Counted from the stretch's first letter, positions 1 through 8,582 are shown. The stretch: DNA of 17,841 nt from Thioalkalivibrio sp. (GCA_003555285.1 PWGH01000226.1:1-17841), one strand, 5' to 3'. Numbers and translations are program-made. The notes: a model not told the origin generated them from the sequence alone.

Positions 1-399
1 GATCAGGCCCCTGCAGCCGATCAGGCGCAGATGGAGGCCCGTCGGCAGGTCGACGAGCTGGCCTTCTGGCATCCCCGTGCGGTCGAGGCGCTGACCCGAG
101 CCGCCGCGCAGACGCAGGCGCTGGAACGGCTGGTGTCGCAGCATCCGTTTGCATCGACGCGGCCCGGGGCCGAAGCGGGCGCCGCATCCGATATCTTGTC
201 GGCCCCGGTCGCCGGGGCGTCGCAGGACGATTCGGGGGCCCCCTCGGTCGTGGCCCTGGAGGCGCTGCAGCGGCTACTGGCCGCGGCGATCGGCGAGGCC
301 TCGGCCGCCCTTTTGCAGCAGCAGCGTGCGATCCGTGCCCTGCAGGAAAGGCTCGCGCCCGATCCGCCCGATGATGACCGGGCCCGCCGCGACGACTGA
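1..399 (+). CDS. 3' end of an unrecognised protein, Ala/Gln/Glu-rich
   Basis: The reading frame is open from the first base of the window to a TGA at 397-399, giving 132 residues of a protein that most likely starts upstream; an internal ATG at 31 has no good ribosome binding site. GC is strongly concentrated at third codon positions, which supports real coding. The visible part has helix-prone stretches rich in Ala, Leu, Gln and Glu near its start and again near its end, separated by a low-complexity Ala/Gly/Ser/Pro linker, and it finishes in a charged tail (DPPDDDRARRDD). There is no signal peptide, catalytic motif or metal-binding motif in this part. I do not recognise the family. It converges on rsmE, whose stop codon is 70 bases away, so it is not part of the methyl-cycle cluster. 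Confidence 0.55.
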   Translation, partial: DQAPAADQAQMEARRQVDELAFWHPRAVEALTRAAAQTQALERLVSQHPFASTRPGAEAGAASDILSAPVAGASQDDSGAPSVVALEALQRLLAAAIGEASAALLQQQRAIRALQERLAPDPPDDDRARRDD

Positions 400-419
400 C
401 CACCGGTCGCCGCAGGCAC

Positions 420-454
420 GGTGCGGTTCCCTGTCAGCTTCGGTCAGCCGCACC
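420..454. terminator. Possible weak bidirectional terminator hairpin
   Basis: A perfect 7-bp inverted repeat (GGTGCGG at 420-426, CCGCACC at 448-454) with a 21-nt loop lies between the convergent first gene and rsmE. Neither strand has a U-tract after it, so intrinsic termination would be weak. The position between convergent stops is the main argument. Confidence 0.2.
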
Positions 455-468
455 CCGCGAAGACCGCT

Positions 469-1215
469 TCAACCCAAATCGCCGTAGAGCAGTTGCAGCG
501 TGGCCAGCGCGACGATGCTCGCGGTTTCGGTGCGCAGCACCCGCGGGCCCAGGCGCAGTCCTTCGAAGCCGGCCGCGCGCATGCGGGCGATCTCGCTGGT
601 GTCCAGTCCGCCCTCGGGGCCGACCAGCAGGGTGATCGGCCCCGGACCGGGGTCCGGATGACGCTCGTGCCATGCATGGGGTGAGACCCCCTCGACATCC
701 GCGCACAGGCGCAGGCCATCCCGGGGCAGTTGCGCCAGGGCCTCCTCCAGTTCGCGTGGGGGCTCCAGGTGCGGCAGTTCATTGCGGCCGCACTGTTCGG
801 CGGCCGCATGCACCACACCCTGCCAGTGTTGCCATTTGTTCCGCAGTCGTCGATGCACGGCGGCCGACAGGCTGCGGGTGCACAGCACCGGCCAGATCTC
901 GGTGGCGCCCAGTTCGACGGCCTTTTGCACCGCCAGATCCATGTGCTCGCCGCGGGCGATGCCCTGCAGCAGGCGCAGCGGCCGGATCGGCGTGGTCGGA
1001 GCGGCGGCGAGCGCACCGACCTGGACCGCGCCCGAACGCCGGCCGGAGAGGACCAGGGTCGCATGATGCTCCCCGCCCCGGCCATCGAACACGCGACAGG
1101 CGGCGCCGTCCCGCAGGCGCAGCACGGACACCGCATGGTGCAAGACCTCGGCCGGCAGCTCCAGGCGCTGGCCGGCGGCCAGCGCCTGTTCGACCAGCAG
1201 CCGCGGGCAGCGCAT
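469..1215 (-). CDS. rsmE: 16S rRNA (uracil-1498-N3)-methyltransferase RsmE
   Basis: RsmE methylates N3 of U1498 in 16S rRNA of the small ribosomal subunit, using SAM and releasing SAH. The 248-residue product has the family's usual length and architecture: an N-terminal PUA-like RNA-binding region (about residues 1-70) and a C-terminal SPOUT/trefoil-knot domain. Knot signatures are visible: AAEQCGR at 138-144, LLVGPEGG at 196-203 and LGPRVLRTETA at 222-232. The ATG lies three bases after the metF stop codon (TAG-GCC-ATG), with no room for an independent promoter, so it should be translated by coupling to metF. It is the last gene of the ahcY-metF-rsmE run; as a SAM consumer and SAH producer it suits that setting, although the pairing may be accidental. 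Confidence 0.95.
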   Translation of the reverse strand: MRCPRLLVEQALAAGQRLELPAEVLHHAVSVLRLRDGAACRVFDGRGGEHHATLVLSGRRSGAVQVGALAAAPTTPIRPLRLLQGIARGEHMDLAVQKAVELGATEIWPVLCTRSLSAAVHRRLRNKWQHWQGVVHAAAEQCGRNELPHLEPPRELEEALAQLPRDGLRLCADVEGVSPHAWHERHPDPGPGPITLLVGPEGGLDTSEIARMRAAGFEGLRLGPRVLRTETASIVALATLQLLYGDLG

Positions 1216-1218
1216 GGC

Positions 1219-2082
1219 CTAGCGCCGGGCGCCCAGCTTCAGATTCCTCCAGACGGCCTCGGAGGGTTCCGCCTGGTTCATCGAGTAGAAGTGCAGGCCC
1301 GGGGCGCCGTTGTCGAGCAGTCGCTGGCACAGGCGGCTGACGACCTCGGTACCGAAAGCGCGGATGGAGGCGGTGTCGTCGCCATAGGCCTCCAGTCGCT
1401 TGCGGATGTACCGGGGAATCTCGGCGCCGCAGGCATCGGAGAAGCGTGCGAGCTGGGTGTAGTTGATGATCGGCATGATCCCCGGGATCACCGGCACTTC
1501 CACCCCCATTGCGCGCACCCGATCGAGGAAGACGAAATAGGCATCCGGATTGTAGAAGTACTGGGTGATCGCGGCATCGGCGCCGGCGGCCACCTTCTGT
1601 CGGAAGTGCTCGAGATCCTTTTGCGCATTGGCAGCCTGGGGGTGAAATTCGGGATAGGCGGCCACCTCGATCTTGAATTGATCCGCGAAGTGCTCTCGGA
1701 TAAAGGCGACCAGCTCGGCGGCATAGCGAAAATCACCGAGTCCGCCGCCAGCGCCCGAAGGCAGGTCGCCGCGCAACGCGACCAGGCGGCGCACGCCATG
1801 GTCCCGGTAGGTGCTCAGCAACTCCAGCAGTTCGGCGCGGGTCGACGAGATGCAAGAGATGTGCGGTGCGGCATCGATCTGGCCCTCGCCCTGGATTTCC
1901 ACCACCGTCTCCAGCGTGTGGGCGCGGGTCGAACCGCCGGCACCGAAGGTCACGGAAAAATAGGCCGGATCGAGGGCGGCCAGACGCCGGCGGGTCGTGC
2001 GCAGCCGCTCGGCGCCCTCCGGGGTCTTGGGCGGGAAAAATTCGAAACTGAACACCGGTGCGGCATTCGTGGCATGACTCAT
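1219..2082 (-). CDS. metF: 5,10-methylenetetrahydrofolate reductase MetF
   Basis: MetF is a cytoplasmic FAD enzyme that reduces 5,10-methylene-THF to 5-methyl-THF, the methyl donor for homocysteine remethylation to methionine. The 287-residue product is a complete (beta/alpha)8 barrel of typical bacterial length. Visible family motifs are FSFEFFPPKT at 11-20 (E14 matches the catalytic Glu), VTFGAGGSTR at 44-53, ALRGD at 102-106 (D106 matches the flavin-site Asp), ITQYFYNPDAY at 171-181 and PGIMPIINYTQL at 199-210. I chose the ATG at 2082 because a TGAGGA Shine-Dalgarno sequence lies 8 bases upstream. An in-frame ATG at 2097 adds five residues (MRTDF), but its own sequence overlaps that ribosome binding site. 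The gene follows ahcY after a long structured spacer and abuts rsmE. Confidence 0.95.
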   Translation of the reverse strand: MSHATNAAPVFSFEFFPPKTPEGAERLRTTRRRLAALDPAYFSVTFGAGGSTRAHTLETVVEIQGEGQIDAAPHISCISSTRAELLELLSTYRDHGVRRLVALRGDLPSGAGGGLGDFRYAAELVAFIREHFADQFKIEVAAYPEFHPQAANAQKDLEHFRQKVAAGADAAITQYFYNPDAYFVFLDRVRAMGVEVPVIPGIMPIINYTQLARFSDACGAEIPRYIRKRLEAYGDDTASIRAFGTEVVSRLCQRLLDNGAPGLHFYSMNQAEPSEAVWRNLKLGARR

Positions 2083-2181
2083 AAAATCGGTCCTCATGGC
2101 AAGCCGAACACGGCGCAGGCCATCTGCGGGCGGTTTCCGTCAGCAGAGACCCTGCTATGGAATGGGGAAAACCACAAGACG

Positions 2182-2209
2182 CCGTGAATCCCACAGCCGG
2201 GGTTCACGG
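2182..2209 (-). promoter_or_regulatory. Hairpin in the metF leader
   Basis: In the metF-sense strand CCGTGAA pairs with TTCACGG (7 bp), and an inner CCC/GGG pair extends the helix past a single bulged A. It is about 100 bases before the metF start. It has no U-tract, so it looks like a leader or stability element rather than a terminator. Confidence 0.35.
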
Positions 2210-2253
2210 TATCCCGCAAGCCTGGCGGTCGCCGTGGCTCGGCTTTTTGGATG

Positions 2254-2341
2254 GGTCTTCCCACCGTTCGGCACCGTGCCCGGGCGGGCACGGACGCCAA
2301 CGCACGCACGGCGCAACAGGCCGTGCGCCGGTGGGAAGACC
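2254..2341 (-). ncRNA. Nested inverted-repeat element, possible structured leader RNA
   Basis: An 88-base element is bounded by a perfect 13-bp inverted repeat (GGTCTTCCCACCG at 2254-2266 and its complement at 2329-2341). Inside it are two perfect 8-bp hairpins: CCGTGCCC/GGGCACGG at 2274-2293 with a 4-nt loop, and CGCACGGC/GCCGTGCG at 2305-2327 with a 7-nt loop. Together they form a clean three-way junction on either strand. It sits in the ahcY-metF spacer, about 170 bases before the metF start. I do not recognise an RNA family. It could be a regulatory leader, an RNA processing site, or a small palindromic repeat or MITE-like insertion. The structure is seen directly; its function is unknown. 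Confidence 0.45.
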
Positions 2342-2389
2342 GAAGCAGTGCGGTGGGTCCCGGTTTCCCGCTTCGGCGCGGGATCGGGC

Positions 2390-2409
2390 CCCGGCGGCGG
2401 ACCGCCGGG
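2390..2409 (-). other. GC-rich hairpin after ahcY
   Basis: CCCGGCGG and CCGCCGGG form a perfect 8-bp stem with a 4-nt loop, starting 22 bases past the ahcY stop codon. No U-tract follows on the minus strand, so it is more likely to protect the 3' end or slow polymerase than to terminate transcription by itself. Confidence 0.35.
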
Positions 2410-2431
2410 ACTCGAAGGGACGCTCCCGCGA

Positions 2432-3847
2432 TCAGTAGCGGTAGTGCTCGGGCTTGAACGGACCCGTGGCCGGAAGGCCGAGGTACTGGGCCTGGTCCGG
2501 GGTCAGTTGCGTGAGGTTCGCGCCGAGCTTCTTCAGGTGCAGCGCCGCGACCTTTTCGTCCAGGTGCTTGGGCAGCACGTAGACCTGGTTCTCGTAGCGG
2601 TCGCCGTGGGCGTACAGCTCGATCTGGGCCATGGTCTGGTTGGTGAAGGAGTTGGACATCACGAAGCTCGGGTGTCCGGTACCGCAGCCAAGGTTCACCA
2701 AGCGGCCTTCGGCGAGCAGGATGATGCGCCGGCCGTGCGGGAAGATCACGTGATCGACCTGGGGCTTGATGTTGTCCCAGGTGTACTGGCGCAGGCTGGA
2801 GACGTCGATCTCGGAGTCAAAGTGGCCGATGTTGCAGACGATGGCCTGGTCCTTCATCCGGATCATGTGATCGTGGGTGATCACGTCCTTGTTGCCGGTG
2901 GCGGTCACGAAGATATCGGCCTGATCGGCGACGTCTTCCATGGTCACCACGCGATAGCCTTCCATCGTCGCCTGCAGCGCGCAGATCGGATCGATTTCGG
3001 TGACCCAAACGGTGGCGCCGAGGCCGCGCAGCGACTGGGCGCTGCCCTTGCCGACATCGCCGTAACCGCAGACGACCGCGATCTTGCCGGCGATCATCAC
3101 GTCGGTCGCGCGCTTGATCGCGTCGACCAAGGACTCGCGGCAGCCGTAGAGGTTGTCGAACTTGGACTTGGTGACCGAGTCGTTCACGTTGATCGCGGGG
3201 AAGGGCAGCGCGCCTTCTTTCTGCATCTGGTAGAGGCGATGCACGCCGGTGGTGGTCTCTTCGGTGACGCCCATCAGGTTCTTCTTGATGTTGGAATACC
3301 ACGTCGGATCAGTCTTCAGGCGCGCCTTGATCGACGCGAACAGCGCCCGTTCCTCGTCGTTGTCCGGGTGGTCCAGCACCGAGAGGTCCTGCTCCGCCTT
3401 GGCGCCGAGGATTACCAGCATCGTGGCGTCGCCGCCGTCGTCGAGGATCATGTTCGGCGTGCCGCCGTCATGCCATTCGAAGATGCGGTGGGCGTAATCC
3501 CAGTACTCTTCCAGGGTCTCGCCCTTCACGGCGAAGACCGGCGTGCCGTTGGCGGCGATCGCCGCGGCGGCATGGTCCTGGGTCGAGTAGATGTTGCAGG
3601 AGGCCCAGCGGACCTCGGCGCCGAGCGCCTCCAGCGTTTGGATCAGCACCGCGGTCTGAATGGTCATGTGCAGGCTGCCGGCGATTCGGGCGCCCTTCAG
3701 CGGCTGGTCCTTGGCCAATTCTTCGCGGGTGGCCATCAGGCCGGGCATTTCGGTCTCGGCGATCGCGATTTCCTTGCGGCCGAAATCGGCCTGGTTGATG
3801 TCGCGGACGAGGTAGTCGTTCTGGGTCGGGTTCATCACAGCGTTCAT
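2432..3847 (-). CDS. ahcY: Adenosylhomocysteinase (SAH hydrolase) AhcY
   Basis: AhcY reversibly hydrolyses S-adenosylhomocysteine to adenosine and homocysteine, using bound NAD, and so removes the product inhibitor of SAM-dependent methyltransferases. The 471-residue length fits the long bacterial form, which carries a roughly 40-residue insertion (here about 150-190) relative to animal enzymes. Visible motifs include [13 protein letters not shown] at 57-69, [20 protein letters not shown] at 220-239 with the substrate-site Lys/Asp region, the NAD-binding GYGDVG at 261-266, [10 protein letters not shown], and the C-terminal PFKPEHYRY that reaches into the partner subunit's NAD site. A GGAG ribosome binding site at 3857-3860 lies 9 bases before the chosen ATG. 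The leader carries an SAH riboswitch, so the enzyme's own substrate should raise its expression. Confidence 0.97.
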   Translation of the reverse strand: MNAVMNPTQNDYLVRDINQADFGRKEIAIAETEMPGLMATREELAKDQPLKGARIAGSLHMTIQTAVLIQTLEALGAEVRWASCNIYSTQDHAAAAIAANGTPVFAVKGETLEEYWDYAHRIFEWHDGGTPNMILDDGGDATMLVILGAKAEQDLSVLDHPDNDEERALFASIKARLKTDPTWYSNIKKNLMGVTEETTTGVHRLYQMQKEGALPFPAINVNDSVTKSKFDNLYGCRESLVDAIKRATDVMIAGKIAVVCGYGDVGKGSAQSLRGLGATVWVTEIDPICALQATMEGYRVVTMEDVADQADIFVTATGNKDVITHDHMIRMKDQAIVCNIGHFDSEIDVSSLRQYTWDNIKPQVDHVIFPHGRRIILLAEGRLVNLGCGTGHPSFVMSNSFTNQTMAQIELYAHGDRYENQVYVLPKHLDEKVAALHLKKLGANLTQLTPDQAQYLGLPATGPFKPEHYRY

Positions 3848-3853
3848 GGGTTA

Positions 3854-3860
3854 AGGCTCC
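3854..3860 (-). promoter_or_regulatory. ahcY ribosome binding site with anti-SD partner in the riboswitch
   Basis: GGAG at 3860-3857 is the Shine-Dalgarno sequence of ahcY. The overlapping GAGCCT (3859-3854) is exactly complementary to AGGCTC at 3913-3908, the 3' strand of riboswitch helix P1. This suggests that the ribosome binding site is masked when P1 is not formed, that is, when SAH is low. Confidence 0.45.
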
Positions 3861-3867
3861 GTGAGTC

Positions 3868-3948
3868 TGGATGAGCGCCGTTGCATGGATGAAAAAAGCA
3901 CCCGGCTGAGCCTGACGGGAATGCCGCTGCAGCGCTCCTCAGCCCGGG
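3868..3948 (-). ncRNA. S-adenosylhomocysteine (SAH) riboswitch
   Basis: The ahcY leader matches the known SAH riboswitch closely. It contains GAGGAGCGCTGCAGC (3940-3926), CAGGCTCAGCC (3914-3904) and AACGGCGCTCATCC (3882-3869), the three conserved blocks of that class. Helix P1 is GGCTGAG (3944-3938) with CTCAGCC (3910-3904), 7 bp perfect. P2 is a short GCGG/CCGT helix with a 5-nt loop. The pseudoknot is GAGCGC (3937-3932) with GCGCTC (3878-3873), 6 bp perfect. SAH riboswitches are gene-activating and occur upstream of ahcY, as here. No terminator follows, so control is probably at translation, through the ahcY ribosome binding site. Confidence 0.93.
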
Positions 3949-3950
3949 TA

Positions 3951-3979
3951 ATTCTAATGCCGGCGGGCTCCTAGGTGAG
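3951..3979 (-). promoter_or_regulatory. Candidate ahcY promoter overlapping the metK stop
   Basis: On the minus strand TAGAAT (3956-3951) matches the sigma-70 -10 box at five of six positions. CTCACC (3979-3974), 17 bases upstream, matches the -35 box at three of six. The expected start, about 3944, is a G that is the first base of the perfect P1 helix of the SAH riboswitch. That coincidence supports the call. Confidence 0.45.
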
Positions 3980-3983
3980 CCCG
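3964..3983 (-). other. Hairpin spanning the metK stop codon
   Basis: CGGGCTC and GAGCCCG form a perfect 7-bp stem whose 6-nt loop contains the metK TAG. There is no U-tract after it. It overlaps the candidate ahcY promoter and may mark the end of the metK message. Confidence 0.35.
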
Positions 3984-5146
3984 GCGGCGGCGCGAAGTTC
4001 CTCCGCGCGATTCGTTTGTTCCCAGGGCAGGTCGATGTCGTCCCGCCCGAAATGCCCATACGCGGCGGTCTGTTGATAGATCGGCCGCAGCAGATCCAGG
4101 GCCTGTATCAGCCCCCAGGGCCGCAGGTCGAAGTGGGCCTCGATCAGCGCCACGATCCGGTCCTCGGCGATCCGACCGGTGCCGAAGGTCTCGACGCTGA
4201 TCGACGTCGGTTTCGCCACGCCGATCGCGTAGGAGACCTGGATCTCGCATTTGTCGGCCAGACCGGCGGCGACCAGGTTCTTCGCCACATAGCGCCCTGC
4301 GTAGGCGGCCGAGCGATCGACCTTCGATGGATCCTTGCCAGAGAAGGCGCCACCGCCATGGCGCGCCATGCCGCCATAGGTGTCGATAATGATCTTGCGG
4401 CCGGTCAGGCCGCAGTCCCCCACCGGCCCGCCGATGATGAACTGGCCGGTGGGGTTGATGTGAATCTGGTCCCGCGCGCAGCCATCAAGCCAGGCCCCCG
4501 GCAGCACCGGTTGGAGGATCTCCTCCATCACCGCGTCACGCAGGTCTTTTTGAGTGATTCCAGCCTGATGCTGGGTGGATAGTACCACGGCCTCGAGTCC
4601 GACCGGGACCCCGTCCTCGTAGCGCAGGGTCACCTGGCTCTTCGCATCGGGCCGCAGCCAGGGCAGGATGCGGCTCTTGCGCAGCGCGGCCTGACGCCGG
4701 ACCAGCTGATGCGCGTAGTAGATCGGCGCCGGCATCATGGTGGCGGTTTCACGCGCGGCATAGCCGAACATCAGCCCCTGATCGCCGGCCCCCTGCAGGC
4801 TGCGATCGACGAGATCCCGGTCCACGCCCTGGGCGATGTCGGCGGACTGCTGGCCCAGGGCATTGAGCACCGCGCAGGAATGGCCGTCGAAGCCGACGTC
4901 CGAGTTGTCGTAGCCGATCGCGCAGACGGTCTTGCGCACCAGCGCCTCGAAATCGACGATGGCATGCGTGGTGATCTCGCCGGCGAGCAGGACCATGCCG
5001 GTTTTGGTCAGGGTTTCGCAGGCGATGCGGGCGTGCGGATCCTGCGCCAGGATCGCATCGACCACGGCGTCGGAGATCTGATCGGCCATCTTGTCGGGAT
5101 GCCCTTCGGACACGGATTCGGAAGTAAACAGATGACGGCTGGACAT
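3971..5146 (-). CDS. metK: S-adenosylmethionine synthetase MetK
   Basis: MetK joins methionine and ATP to make S-adenosylmethionine, releasing phosphate and pyrophosphate; it acts in the cytoplasm as an oligomer. The 391-residue product has the usual bacterial length. Diagnostic motifs are [20 protein letters not shown] at 7-26 (with the ATP-contacting His16), [12 protein letters not shown] at 119-130 and [15 protein letters not shown] at 264-278, the two family signatures. I chose the ATG at 5146 because GAGGAA lies 8 bases before it and the protein then starts with the family's usual short N-terminus; an in-frame ATG at 5188 would add 14 unconserved residues. It is the first gene of the minus-strand methyl-cycle cluster and diverges from tkt. 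No MetJ-box-like repeat or SAM riboswitch was seen upstream. Confidence 0.97.
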   Translation of the reverse strand: MSSRHLFTSESVSEGHPDKMADQISDAVVDAILAQDPHARIACETLTKTGMVLLAGEITTHAIVDFEALVRKTVCAIGYDNSDVGFDGHSCAVLNALGQQSADIAQGVDRDLVDRSLQGAGDQGLMFGYAARETATMMPAPIYYAHQLVRRQAALRKSRILPWLRPDAKSQVTLRYEDGVPVGLEAVVLSTQHQAGITQKDLRDAVMEEILQPVLPGAWLDGCARDQIHINPTGQFIIGGPVGDCGLTGRKIIIDTYGGMARHGGGAFSGKDPSKVDRSAAYAGRYVAKNLVAAGLADKCEIQVSYAIGVAKPTSISVETFGTGRIAEDRIVALIEAHFDLRPWGLIQALDLLRPIYQQTAAYGHFGRDDIDLPWEQTNRAEELRAAAGLT

Positions 5147-5473
5147 GCGGCGGATTCCTCGGACCAGGGACGATGGAGGTGCGGCCAAAGCCGCCGCAGT
5201 TTAACCCGTACAAACCACTATTCCTAAATGTTCAAAGGCCGGTTTCGGGCCTTCGAGCGGGGGTTTGTGCGCTCAGACTTGCTCCGACCGCGGAAAATAG
5301 ACAAAATGCAGCGCCTCCAAAATGGGGCCGAATACGGCGGAGACGCGCCGACCGACCTGTTGCTTGGCGCATCAGGGCTCGCAAGAACAACCAAGAACAA
5401 CAACGGCCGACGCCTGCGCCTCGCTGGCATCCCGTCCCGATCCAGTCATCGAACCTACAGCCAGGAGAACCGC
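5147..5473. other. Divergent metK/tkt control region, no gene
   Basis: These 327 bases separate the two divergent clusters. They are clearly less GC-rich around 5200-5310 than the flanking genes, as expected for promoters. On the metK side TGCGGC/GCCGCA (5180-5198) can form a 6-bp leader hairpin. A 7-bp inverted repeat (ACAAACC near 5210, GGTTTGT near 5251) spans the middle. On the tkt side there is a candidate promoter at 5279-5307 and an A/C-rich leader containing AAGAACAAC twice (5383-5402). No LysR-type (CbbR) operator could be assigned with confidence. Confidence 0.5.
5279..5307 (+). promoter_or_regulatory. Candidate tkt operon promoter
   Basis: TTGCTC (5279-5284) and CAAAAT (5302-5307) are separated by 17 bases and match the sigma-70 -35 and -10 boxes at three and four positions. 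It lies in the AT-richer part of the spacer and would give a 5' leader of about 160 bases. Confidence 0.3.
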
Positions 5474-7471
5474 ATGCCTTCCCGCAGAGAGCTTGCCAAC
5501 GCCATCCGTGCCTTGTCCATGGACGCGGTCCAGAAAGCCAATTCCGGTCATCCCGGCGCGCCCATGGGCATGGCGGATATCGCCGAGGTGCTCTGGAACG
5601 ACTACATGAAGCACAATCCGGCCAATCCGAATTGGGCCGATCGTGACCGCTTCGTGATGTCTAACGGCCACGGCTCGATGCTGGTCTACTCGCTGTTGCA
5701 CCTCACCGGCTATGCACTGCCGATGGCGGAGCTCAAGCAGTTCCGCCAGTTGCATTCGAAGACCCCCGGACACCCCGAATACGGCTACACCCCCGGCGTC
5801 GAGACCACCACCGGTCCGCTCGGTCAGGGCGTGACCAACGCCGTCGGCATGGCGCTCGCCGAGAAGATTCTGGCCGCGAACTTCAATCAGGACGGCCATA
5901 CCGTCGTCGATCACCGCACCTATGTCTTTCTCGGCGATGGCTGCCTGATGGAAGGCATCTCGCACGAGGCCTGCGCGCTGGCCGGCACCCTCGGCCTGGG
6001 CAAGCTGGTCGCCTTCTATGACGACAACGGCATCTCCATCGACGGCGAGGTCGAGGGCTGGTTCACCGACGACACCCCGAAGCGCTTCGAAGCCTACGGC
6101 TGGCACGTGGTGCGTGGCGTCGACGGCCACAGCGCCGATGCGGTCAAGGCGGCGATCGAAGACGCCCGCAGCCAGTCCGACAAGCCGACGCTGATCTGCT
6201 GCAAGACCGTGATCGGCTTTGGTTCGCCGAACAAGCAGGGCAAGGAAGAATGCCACGGCGCGCCGCTCGGCAACGACGAGATCGCGTTGGCTCGCAAGGA
6301 ACTCGGTTGGGACCATGCGCCCTTCGAGATCCCGGCCGACATCTACGCGCAGTGGGACGCGAAGGAACGCGGTGCCCAGGCCGAGGCCGACTGGAGCGCG
6401 CGCTTTGCCGCCTACCAGCAGGCGCATCCGGAGCTCGCGGCCGAATTCGAGCGGCGTCTGGCGGGCGAGCTGCCGGCCGACTGGGAGGCGCAGGCCGGCG
6501 CCTTCGTCCAGCAGACGATTGAGAAGGCCGAGAAGGTCGCCAGCCGCAAGGCCTCGCAGAATGCGATCGGCGGCTATGGTCCGCTACTGCCCGAACTCCT
6601 CGGCGGTTCGGCGGATCTCGCCGGATCCAACCTGACGCTGTACGCGGGCTCCAAGGGCATCACCCACGAGGACGCCTCCGGCAACTACGTCTACTACGGC
6701 GTGCGTGAGTTCGCGATGGCCGCGGTGATGAACGGCGTCGCGCTGCACGGCGGTTTCATCCCCTACGGCGGCACCTTTCTGATTTTCTCGGACTACGCTC
6801 GCAACGGCATCCGGATGTCGGCGCTCGCGCGCCAGCGCGTGCTCTACGTGCTGACCCACGACTCGATCGGCCTGGGCGAGGACGGCCCGACGCACCAGCC
6901 GATCGAGCAGACGCCCAGCCTGCGCCTGATCCCGAACCTGAACGTCTGGCGCCCCTGCGACGGCGTCGAAACCGCGGTCGCATGGAAGGCCGGCATCGAA
7001 CGCCACGACGGCCCCTCCGCCTTCATCCTGTCGCGCCAAGGCCTGGCCCCGCAGCCGCGCGACGCCGCACAGGTGGCCGATATCAACCGTGGCGGCTACG
7101 TGCTGAAGGATTGTGCCGGTAACCCGGACCTGATCCTGATCGCCACCGGCTCCGAAGTGGGGCTGGCCGTCGCCAGTGCCGCGAAGCTCGGCGACGAGGG
7201 GCTCAAGGTGCGGGTGGTGTCGATGCCCTGCGTCGAGCTGTTCGAGATGCAGGATCCGGCCTACCGCGAGGCGGTACTGCCGAAGACCGTGCGCGCCCGT
7301 GTCGCCATTGAGGCCGGTGCGACCGCTCCCTGGTACAAGTTCGTCGGCCTGGACGGCGCCGTGATCGGGCTCGATCGCTTCGGCGAATCCGCGCCCGGCG
7401 ATGCGCTGATGGAGTACTTCGGCTTCACCGTCGACAACGTCACCCAGGTCGCCCGCGATATCCTGAATTGA
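5474..7471 (+). CDS. tkt: Transketolase
   Basis: Transketolase moves two-carbon ketol units between sugar phosphates, using thiamine diphosphate and a divalent metal, in the pentose phosphate and Calvin cycles. The 665-residue product is full length and its catalytic residues fall almost exactly on E. coli TktA numbering: His26 (NSGHPG), His66 (SNGHGS), the GDG...DN cofactor motif with Asp155 and Asn185, the cofactor-activating Glu at 412 (REFAM) and His474 (GPTHQP). I chose the ATG at 5474 because AGGAGA lies 5 bases upstream and the protein starts right at the conserved [10 protein letters not shown] region; the longer open frame upstream is not conserved in character. It leads the tkt-gap-pgk-pyk-fba cluster, with gap 51 bases downstream. 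Confidence 0.97.
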   Translation: MPSRRELANAIRALSMDAVQKANSGHPGAPMGMADIAEVLWNDYMKHNPANPNWADRDRFVMSNGHGSMLVYSLLHLTGYALPMAELKQFRQLHSKTPGHPEYGYTPGVETTTGPLGQGVTNAVGMALAEKILAANFNQDGHTVVDHRTYVFLGDGCLMEGISHEACALAGTLGLGKLVAFYDDNGISIDGEVEGWFTDDTPKRFEAYGWHVVRGVDGHSADAVKAAIEDARSQSDKPTLICCKTVIGFGSPNKQGKEECHGAPLGNDEIALARKELGWDHAPFEIPADIYAQWDAKERGAQAEADWSARFAAYQQAHPELAAEFERRLAGELPADWEAQAGAFVQQTIEKAEKVASRKASQNAIGGYGPLLPELLGGSADLAGSNLTLYAGSKGITHEDASGNYVYYGVREFAMAAVMNGVALHGGFIPYGGTFLIFSDYARNGIRMSALARQRVLYVLTHDSIGLGEDGPTHQPIEQTPSLRLIPNLNVWRPCDGVETAVAWKAGIERHDGPSAFILSRQGLAPQPRDAAQVADINRGGYVLKDCAGNPDLILIATGSEVGLAVASAAKLGDEGLKVRVVSMPCVELFEMQDPAYREAVLPKTVRARVAIEAGATAPWYKFVGLDGAVIGLDRFGESAPGDALMEYFGFTVDNVTQVARDILN

Positions 7472-7495
7472 ACCATTGCCTATACAGGCTCATGA

Positions 7496-8521
<1,026 letters not shown>

Positions 8522-8540
8522 GCCGCCGGTACGCGGTTCC

Positions 8541-8582
8541 CGTGGCAGCGGCGCAAGATCCCGGTCTTGTGCCGCTGCCACG
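8541..8582 (+). other. 18-bp hairpin in the gap-pgk spacer
   Basis: Bases 8541-8558 and 8565-8582 are complementary over 18 bp, with one G-U pair in RNA and a 6-nt loop (TCCCGG). No U-tract follows, so this is not a normal terminator. It lies 19 bases after the gap stop and about 120 before the pgk start. A role in RNA processing or in stabilising the gap end of the transcript is likely but inferred. Confidence 0.6.

Larger units (their letters stand above)
2083..2431 (-). other. Long structured ahcY-metF spacer, no gene
   Basis: These 349 bases separate two genes of the same pathway on the same strand and contain no convincing ORF in coding style. In minus-strand order they hold: an 8-bp GC hairpin (2390-2409) just after the ahcY stop, a small TCCCGC/GCGGGA hairpin, the nested three-way structure at 2254-2341, an imperfect 10-bp hairpin (2182-2209), a 5-bp AGCAG/CTGCT hairpin near 2150, and the metF ribosome binding site. 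No U-tract follows any of the minus-strand hairpins. I could not find a convincing sigma-70 promoter for metF, so readthrough from ahcY is possible. Confidence 0.6.

Noticed and set aside
2231..2248. Plus-strand GCCG/CGGC hairpin followed by TTTTT
   Set aside because: It resembles a terminator, but the stem is only 4 bp and no plus-strand gene precedes it.
2083..2431. Cobalamin or SAM riboswitch before metF
   Set aside because: I looked for the B12-box and the SAM-I/II cores. Only GGGAAG-like pieces are present, inside a perfect palindrome, and the conserved core GCCACTG and its partners are missing.
2096..3874. 592-codon open frame opposite ahcY
   Set aside because: This is a typical antisense shadow of a GC-rich gene, with no recognisable domain, while ahcY in the other strand is unmistakable. 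The same applies to the long open frames opposite pgk, pyk, tkt and purK.
5382..5402. Repeated A/C-rich AAGAACAAC in the tkt leader
   Set aside because: Two copies of a simple low-complexity motif are too little to claim a regulatory site or an sRNA target.
5228..5473. 82-residue in-frame N-terminal extension of transketolase
   Set aside because: The extension is unlike transketolase, has no ribosome binding site at its ATG and covers the AT-richer promoter region. The ATG at 5474 has AGGAGA before it and gives catalytic residues at family-standard numbers.
5147..5473. MetJ boxes, SAM riboswitch or CbbR operator in the metK/tkt spacer
   Set aside because: No tandem AGACGTCT-like boxes, no SAM-binding core and no convincing paired T-N11-A motif were found by eye.
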